Assembly (NCBI GenBank): GCA_035236585.1
Contig: CP141132.1
Coordinates: 44,953,880-45,017,879, forward strand
From: Warburgia ugandensis
Lineage: Eukaryota > Streptophyta > Magnoliopsida > Canellales > Canellaceae
Reading direction: 5' to 3'
DNA length: 64,000 nucleotides
Both the position numbers and the translations under genes were made by a program. This document shows positions 57,089 through 64,000 of the stretch, one piece after another (within the stretch, counting starts at the first letter, position 1; each line of letters opens with the position of its first letter). The notes beneath the pieces are model-generated. The model was not told the DNA's origin, ran no database searches, and saw only the letters and a program-made list of their open reading frames with translations.

Positions 57089-60000
57089 GACTACTTCTAT
57101 TTGAGGATTACAATATTAATGCTCAAGGCATTTCACTATGAACAAATAGGTGAAAAAGGAGATGGGCCTAGCAAATACTTAGATATTGGATGGCTTAAAT
57201 CTTATCAATAAGGATTGTTGTGCAGTGGTGCAAATAGGGAAACTCATATAAAAATTAGATTATGATGAGAATGATGAATGATGAATGAAGATGTTAGTGA
57301 ACTTGTTAGTAAATAGTTCTGACCTGTAATAGAGTAATCTCACCAAAGGTGAGAAAATCAAAGAACCTAGATGGCTATCTTACCCTTCTAAAGAATATTA
57401 GAATATGAATATGATAGGGGATGTAAAAGATGGACTTTGAGAAGATTTTGATGATAATCTAATAAGGATGAGAATGCAAGATGATATTAGGAGATAACTA
57501 TGACTCGTACTAGATCACAAAGGTATGGATCCTAAAGGACTTAGCTCAAATTTGGATACCTCAAATTTTGATAACTACCTGAGTATTATGGAGCAAATTA
57601 GAAGACGTATCCAAGTGACAGATTATGTGAATAAGAGAAACATAACACGAATATGATAGGGAAATGAATTCGACGGAGTTATCAAAAGATTTTGATGATA
57701 ATACTAAGGATGATAATAGATTGATCCTAACATGAACTTGTAAGAAAAGTATAGCATGACCAAAATGTCAATGCCATTATTAAGACATGGTATGAATTTT
57801 ATTGAGGCTATAGGCAATTGAGGATTTCAATGATCTTAAGACAGTTTAGAATTTCTGAGAAGCATTTAGTTTATCATATTCGTTAAGTAAAGGAGTAGAT
57901 GTAGTATCGATTATATGCAACCAAAGGCATTGATCTAGGTAGACAAAAATGAGGATTTTGAAGAAAAGAGAGAAACAGATAGAGATGTAACTACCAGTAT
58001 TCAATGAATATTGAATATTCAAAAGAAGAAGATCATGACTTTATGAAGATACATACAATTCTATCATCTTGAATCCGATAGGAAGGTAGATAAAACAAAT
58101 GCAACGGAATAATACTAAATGAGTTGGTGATCTTATTGTAAAAGAGTATAAAAGAGAAAGCATATGGGGTTTAAGACTTTGAGCAGAGTATTGAATATCA
58201 GGAGATTATGCGATAAGATATTTCCAAAGAGGAATGGTGACCAACTAGAAATTAAATTCTACAAAAGGTTTGATGTCTATATCAATTATTGCAATTAGAA
58301 TCTAACCGGATCCCTTAGCTTATGAGGAACACCAATAGATATAGTCCATAAAAAGGAAAATTTGGTGATATCCCACCTTGCCAATAAAATATATTTGAGA
58401 AAGGAATTAAGTCGGGACAATGACTTGTCCATTTAGCAAGTAGGGTACCATCAAGGATCAAAATGGAGGTCTTACTATTATAGATTGGAAGGCCAAAAAT
58501 CTTAAGACCATTATTTAGTCATTACCTTTAGAGTACTATTGACTAAATAAAAGTATCCCACCCTAATTAATCAAGTATGTTAGTATCTATGAGTTAGTAG
58601 TCGAAGTTGTATACTCAGAGGGATATTATAAGTATTTGGACATGAGTTCTACCTAAAAGAAGTTACTTATTAGACTAAGTCATTTGAGGTATGAGGTCAG
58701 TTAATTAGGCCACATCATGGAGTTGATCAGGCCACATCATGAAGGAGCTACAAGTACAATAAATACAGTAACAACTGAGACAGAAGCAGAAATAAGGAGC
58801 GATCTCCACTAGTGAGACAGATTTTTCCAAACTTGAATAGATACCATGACGAACCATAGAAATCACTATGGGTCTGAAAGATGCTGCTGACTTGGATTGA
58901 AAAGAAAGGTAGATAAGTACTGATCAATTTGGAGACCCTTGAGCTTATGACAAAGATATATCTGGAAAGAGATCAACAGGTAATCGAATAAATTCTCTTT
59001 CTTTATGTCTATGAAAATGTTCTATGCTTACCTGAGTATTTTTCAAATTTGATGAATTAACAGCTTCAGCATAACTTGATGTAATAGCTATTGAACGAGA
59101 ACTGCTATTACAAGTTAAGTATGAGGAGGCACTTGAAAGATAAAATTTGAGGAATTAAGAAAACCAGTACTTATGATTATGGTACCCCCTGACAATTAAG
59201 ACTGAATGGTTGATGGTAAAGCATTAATAAAAGATTGAATGATATATTGACATAGGGGATGGAAGGAGAAAAGGTGAGATGGCTAGCACACTATAAGGTC
59301 AAGATTTAATGTTACGTTGCCTTTAGACAAATAGTTAGTTGTTATGCGCATATACCAAGTACGAAAAATCAATTGAAGGAATTTCCTAAGGACTAACCCT
59401 ACGAGATTGAGTATAGAACTTTTGGACAAAAAGGTTACGAAGAAAACCATCAAGCAAAGAAAGGACAACGAGGATGATGACAAAGGATTCAACCATGACC
59501 TAGTAAGGGTACTTGGTTATGAATAAGAGACTTTTTGCTTTGCATAAATGGGAACATTATTGAAAATCTTCATGACAAATTGATGTGAATGGTGAGATAA
59601 GGCCTCTGGACAAAAACATTTGACCCATGATAATGAATCGACCATTAACATTTGACATGAGTTTGGATAAAATCTTCACGGAGAAAAGCATTTAATGAAT
59701 TCAATAACTATGAAATTGGATATAGAGTTAGGGCATTTTACTTTCAGTATATGATAAGGTCCTTAATGGAAGATGCTACTAATTGGCTTTCATGATTTTA
59801 TTTTGAATTTAACTTTGGTCCAGGAATCAAGTCACATATGGAAAACAACAGACAATTGAAATTCGAAGTTAATCAAGGGTTTGGCTATAGAGCACATGAT
59901 AACATGTCAGTTATTGAAGTATCTTGGGGACAAATATAAAAGATAAGAAGCAAAGTTAGACACAATAGAAGGTAATTTTTTGGACTCTTACTAATGACAT

Positions 60001-60479
60001 ATAACCAACCATTAGAAGGAGATGTGGAAGATGAAGAGATCGCTAGATGAAAGATAAGAAGAAAAAGGGATTATCCTATGATATTCAAAATGAAATAGGA
60101 GAAATAAGATCATATGATCTCAAAGAAGTATGGAGTAATTTATACATGAATAAAGAAGCATGATCCTACGAGGAGACTATCCTATACATGATGAGAAAAG
60201 TATAGGCATCTAAGGATTTCGAGATAGATGAATTACAGCTAGAAACCGATATTGTTAAACTGGCACGTATGGGAGTATGCATCAGAGTACGCAACGAAAG
60301 CGGCCCTTATAGGTAAGGCCTTTATAGAAGGAACAATAAAAATGATAAATTGAGGTTGAGCCGAGATTTGATTCCTAAGGGGGGAATGCATTCACCAAGG
60401 AGTTATCTAAGAGACAAAATACCTTGAAGATGATAATTTATGGAATTTCGAGGACGAAATTCTTTTAAGGGGGTAATAA
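57089..60479 (+). other. Interior of copy 2, non-coding
   Basis: No ORF worth calling in 3.4 kb. Homologous to 16009-19483 in the same order. Near the left, 'gattttgatgataatcta' (about 57441) and 'aagattttgatgataatact' (about 57681) suggest a local duplication relative to copy 1. The right end keeps a well-preserved PPT context, 'ggaatttcgaggacgaaatt' then 'cttttaaggggg' (60442-60473). Confidence 0.7.
60449..60479 (+). promoter_or_regulatory. Polypurine tract region of copy 2
   Basis: 'cgaggacgaaattctttta' followed by AGGGGGTAATAA, directly before the TG of the 3' LTR. This is the classic Tekay/Del form and supports the lineage of both copies. Confidence 0.85.
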
Positions 60480-63177
60480 TGTAATGCCCGAGCAATTTAC
60501 GCTATAAGAAATGAACTATGCTGAATGTTTTACCTTATTTAAAATAGTAAACGAAGGAATTTGTGAGAAAACTTAGTACCATCAGATTCTACTAAAAAAA
60601 TGGAATCCAACTCCTCAAAGAACGCCAAAAACGGAGTTCGTATGAAGAAGTTACAGCCATTTAAAGATTAGGGGTATTTTTGTAAATTAAACAAAAACCG
60701 AAAAAGAACGAAAACGTAGGGGGCCATTTTGATAACAGCACCCCTTGTTGTCTTCCTCCTCCCGATTTCTCCAGAAACCCTCCTCTCCAAATTTTTTCAG
60801 AAAACACCAAGGGAAATGGCGGCACCGCCATTGAGGGGCACTGCCTTCTTCCCTCTATAAATACCCTACACCCCTTCTCTTCAAAATCATGATTTTCCGG
60901 TCATTTGGGACTGGGGTTTCTGGCAAAAATCGGAAACCCAATTTTCCTGTGATTTCCTACAACGACCAAGCCCAAGTCAGGCCGGCCATTCTTTTACCTG
61001 TCCCCCCATTCCCCTCTCTTCTCTTTTCTGGTCTTGGCAATTGGGGTTTTTCCCTTCATCGAGTTTTCCAGTGGCATGGAGTTTCAGAACAGGAACGGAG
61101 GTCTACCACTGGCAATAGGCACTCCCTAGGCTACCCAAGTAAGCCGTTTTTCCATTTTTTTCTCCCTTTTGCTTCCCCTAGCTCAAGATTCATGCCAAAT
61201 CTAGTCTTTTCTCAGCCAGTTTTTCCAGCAGGAGAAGAGGAAGCCAGTTCCAACCGGCCCTGTACGAACCAAGCGTCCCAGGGACGCCATGCTCCACATG
61301 CGCCTGGGACAGGGTCCTTGGGACGGGTTCTAGGTGTACGACAGTGTGTACACTGTACCTGGTGAGGCCTTTGGGTGCATGCGCGATGTGGGGCACGGGT
61401 CCTGGCTCGACCAGGATACACAGGGTGCCCTGGGAGCTGAGACGGGCCATGCTACACCAAAGGTGTGACCGTGCGATGCCATCCAGGATGCGTGTCATAG
61501 CGCGTCGCTTGAGCATGCATGTGCGTGTGCAAAACACGGTCCCTGGCACGGCCTTTGGGCTTACACGCACGTGAGGCGGTCACGGTTCAACTAGGATGCA
61601 CAGGTGTCTTGGGAACTGGGACACGCGGATCTAATGAACCTATAAAGTTAGGACCAGAGGACAATTTACAGAGTTAACCAGTGAATAGTAGATCCACATC
61701 ATAAGATCTAGCCTGATAATGAATTAGGTAAGGACCCATGGACCCTAAAAGGAAAATCTAGCGATCTAATTTCTAAAAATAGATCGAAATTGATAAGGAC
61801 TCCGTGTATCCATTCATATCCAGGAGTTTATAAATGAGACCTAGGGATGGGTTGAGTGATGAAGGATGCGACTCCAGGAGACTTCGAGGTAGGTGCTCTA
61901 TCACTACTAGACCTTTTAAAAGAACCCATGATTGTTTTGAGAATGCATGTTTTAAGTTTAAGTTATATGACTTGTTTAGCATGACTTAATTTTATAAATA
62001 AATTCAGCATGCATATGACAAATACATTATGCATAGACATGTTTGCAAACAATTGCATATATTGTATGATTTGTGAGCATTGAGTTTTTGAAAGATTGCA
62101 TGTCCTTGAGGGTTACCAAAAGACATTGGAGTGCCCGAAAGACGCTGGGTAGGCAGTTGTGAGGGACCCAAAGAGGACAGGTTTTGGAAAAGAGGTTTTT
62201 GCTTGTTTGATCCTATATGATATGGGCTAATAAGCTTATGGACGCTATGCCGAGGGGTCTGGGGTGGCCTCCCAGCCTCTACCACTATTCGGTGGAATGG
62301 GTACCATGCCCAAAAAGGGCATGTCCCTGCTTCGACTGCATGTGGTACAGGGGGCTACCACTAGTGTCACAGCACTGGGTCAAAGTGTCATATGCCCCGT
62401 GGAGGCTTATCACCCTGTGTCCCTAGGTACCCGGGGACCACACAGCGACGAGGTCATGGGCATAGTGGGCCCTATGGTTTGAGGATTTACTTGCATTGCA
62501 TATGGCATGACATGAGGTTGGTTGACCATACCAGATATCCATGAGTTGGATTCAGTTGAGCATTTTATGCATATCATTCTGCTTATGATACATATGAGAT
62601 ACTTTCGACTTGGATTATGCGATTCTTTAAGTCGTCAGTATTCCATTTCGACAATGGTTTTTAATATCGGTATTGAACATGAGTGTTCAAACATGCACAT
62701 GTTTTAAAGAGCATATGATTTTAAACATAGCATGCATTGTAAAACTAGTAGTGATAGACTCTTACTGAGTATAGTATATACTCACCCAAATCCTTAACAT
62801 TTTTCAAGATAACTCCATTCACGAGTAGAAGATGCCTATGTTAGTGCTACGAGCAAGTAAATCAAAAGGAGACAATCATACATGTAAGTAAACACTCTAC
62901 CCTTTGGACATGTATTTGTATTTATTTACGCTTGAAATTTGTGGTTGTATTTGGATAGACCTGGGAAAAAACATTTATGATTTCTAAAGTTTTTCAAAAA
63001 CTACTTTGGTTGTTGTGAAAGCATATGACACTCAGGGTTTTCAAAATGAGTTTAAAAGCCAAAGATTTTCCACTACATTACATGGTTTTTATAAAGTGCT
63101 TTTCAAATAGGGATGCATCCCGCCTTAGGAATTTGATATTGCATTTAAAAATGCATGGGAAAACCCGGGTCGTCACA
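60480..63177 (+). repeat. 3' LTR of copy 2 (2698 bp)
   Basis: Complete TGTAATGCCC...GGTCGTCACA. Shared 'agattctact' block (about 60585), TATAAATA (60856-60863), GC-rich leader (61190-61620) with CCTGGctcgaCCAGG (61401-61415), cassette GGGCTaataAGCTT (62224-62237), GAGTATAgtaTATACTC (62767-62783) and 'catGTAAGTAAAC' (about 62881). Confidence 0.92.
60856..60863 (+). promoter_or_regulatory. TATA box of copy 2 LTR
   Basis: TATAAATA followed by 'ccctacacc'. An identical site in the 5' LTR at 55360-55367 would drive element transcription. Both lie about 380 bp inside the LTR. Confidence 0.6.
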
Positions 63178-63182
63178 CCTGG

Positions 63183-63796
63183 GCGTCCTAGGGATGCCCT
63201 GGTTCGACCCTGTCGAACCAGTGCACCCCAGGGACCGTCCCTGGGTCCTTTGTGGCTCCCTAGAGCCCCGTTTTGCATGATTTTTCATGCAAAAACTTGG
63301 GGAAACTTAGCCTAGGACTAAGGGGGAGACGGGTTTGGAGGGGTTTTGGGCATACTTAGTTCGTGGCTGAGTTTTTCCCACATTTTCTCCTCTTGTTTGC
63401 TTCTCCACGATAGGTTTTCCCCAAGCTTTTGGGCTGCCATTAGAGGCACCCAAGAGCTCTATTTATAGAGCTAGAAGGGGTTCTGGAGGGGGTTCTTATC
63501 GTCATTGAATGGCAGTGGAAAAACCTCCAGAATGGCAGTGGTTTCTCCCCTAAACACCGCCGTTCTAGAACCCTCCAAGAGGTTGAAGAAGAGGGGTGCC
63601 CGTATCAAAACGGGTCCCTGTTTTCTCAGACCAAACCTGTTTTTGAATTAAATTACATTTTTGCCCTTGAACTTCAAAGGGCCATAACTTGCTCATTTTA
63701 ACTCCGTTTTGGGTGATTTTGGTCTTGTTGGATTCCTTTTTCCAAGACGCACCAATGGTACCATTCTCAGGACCAAATTTTTTGGTCTAGTCAGGG
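63183..63796 (-). repeat. Reverse Tekay-type LTR, second segment
   Basis: Resumes after the CCTGG duplication, with the leader hairpins CTGGTTC/GAACCAG and CCCAGGGAccgTCCCTGGG (about 63199-63243), and TATAAATA on the minus strand (63467-63460). It stops at 63796, about 90 bp short of its expected end, where a plus-strand LTR begins. Confidence 0.85.
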
Positions 63797-64000
63797 TGTA
63801 ATGACTCCAATTTTGTAACATTAAAATCCCAAGTTAGCAATGAAAAGTTCAGTTTTTGGAAATAAGGGTATTTTGGTCATTTCACTAGTCACCCTGACTG
63901 AACCCAGAAATTTGGTCCTAAAAATGGTACCATTAGTTGTGTCTCAGAAGAAGAAATCCAAAAAGACTAAAATCACCCAAAACGGAGTTAAAATGAGCAA
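63797..64000 (+). repeat. Start of a plus-strand LTR of the chromovirus family
   Basis: TGTAATGACTCCAATTTTG is the minus-strand start of the 26769-36478 element's LTRs. It includes 'aaaatcacccaaaacggagt', the U3-type block of that family. The LTR is inserted head-to-head into the reverse LTR. The left neighbour CAGGG (63792-63796) would be one TSD copy. The rest is outside the window. Confidence 0.85.

Larger units (their letters stand above)
54984..63177 (+). mobile_element. Tekay-type element with non-coding interior (LARD-like), copy 2
   Basis: TGTACTGCCCGAG...CGTCACA, flanked by a perfect 5-bp duplication CCTGG (54979-54983 and 63178-63182). 5' LTR 54984-57088 (truncated), interior 57089-60479, 3' LTR 60480-63177 (2698 bp). 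Same LTR family as the solo LTR at 22798, and interior homologous to copy 1. The last 0.58 kb of the 5' LTR and the PBS are deleted. No protein domain is readable in the interior. Confidence 0.92.

Noticed and set aside
1..64000. tRNA, rRNA, CRISPR array, bacterial operon or phage genes
   Set aside because: None seen. The only tRNA-like string (33861-33875) is the retrotransposon primer-binding site, and regular repeats are minisatellites or transposon arrays without CRISPR-like spacers.

Overview
This is 64 kb of plant nuclear DNA, almost certainly from a large-genome flowering plant. The evidence is the mix of plant-type transposable elements: Ty3/gypsy chromoviruses of Tekay/Del type, Athila-type gypsy remnants, an RTE-clade LINE and CACTA (En/Spm) genes. 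The background is AT-rich and there are no bacterial-style genes. I find no convincing host gene, tRNA, rRNA or CRISPR array. Species cannot be determined from the window.

Layout. 1-5268: an LTR-like sequence split by a degenerate RTE LINE (1339-4447, candidate 7-bp TSD). 5269-9742 and 22221-22528: Athila-like copy A (integrase remnant, post-pol DNA, LTR end). It is split by a Tekay-type element with a non-coding interior (9743-22215), whose own 5' LTR is split by a 5.7-kb minus-strand LTR (10084-15808). 22529-40062: an Athila-type LTR (copy C). It is split by a 2.9-kb solo LTR (22798-25708, perfect TSD) and by another LTR (26376-38876), which itself contains a near-complete minus-strand chromovirus (26769-36478, perfect TSD, PBS, gag, pol, PPT, two LTRs). 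40063-43640: Athila PBS-like site, then unassigned AT-rich DNA. 43641-48190: Athila-like copy B. 48190-53347: CACTA material (a five-exon minus-strand TNPA-type pseudogene, subterminal-type repeats, plus-strand TNP2 N-terminus). 53348-63796: a minus-strand LTR split by another Tekay-type element with a non-coding interior (54984-63177, perfect TSD). 63797-64000: start of a plus-strand LTR, head-to-head with the previous one.

How it works together. The locus is a record of nested insertion and decay. Only the 26769-36478 element keeps all parts of an autonomous retrotransposon, and its pol has seven in-frame stops and one frameshift. The two elements with a non-coding interior share homologous internal sequence with no long ORF and would have needed proteins from elsewhere. 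The LTRs of all these Tekay-type families, although diverged, share small inverted repeats whose arms change together. These are the best candidates here for a previously undescribed functional feature. Other notable points are an LTR flanked by a duplicated 0.37-kb host segment instead of a TSD, and coding remnants disabled largely by nonsense substitutions, often TAG where the family has tryptophan.
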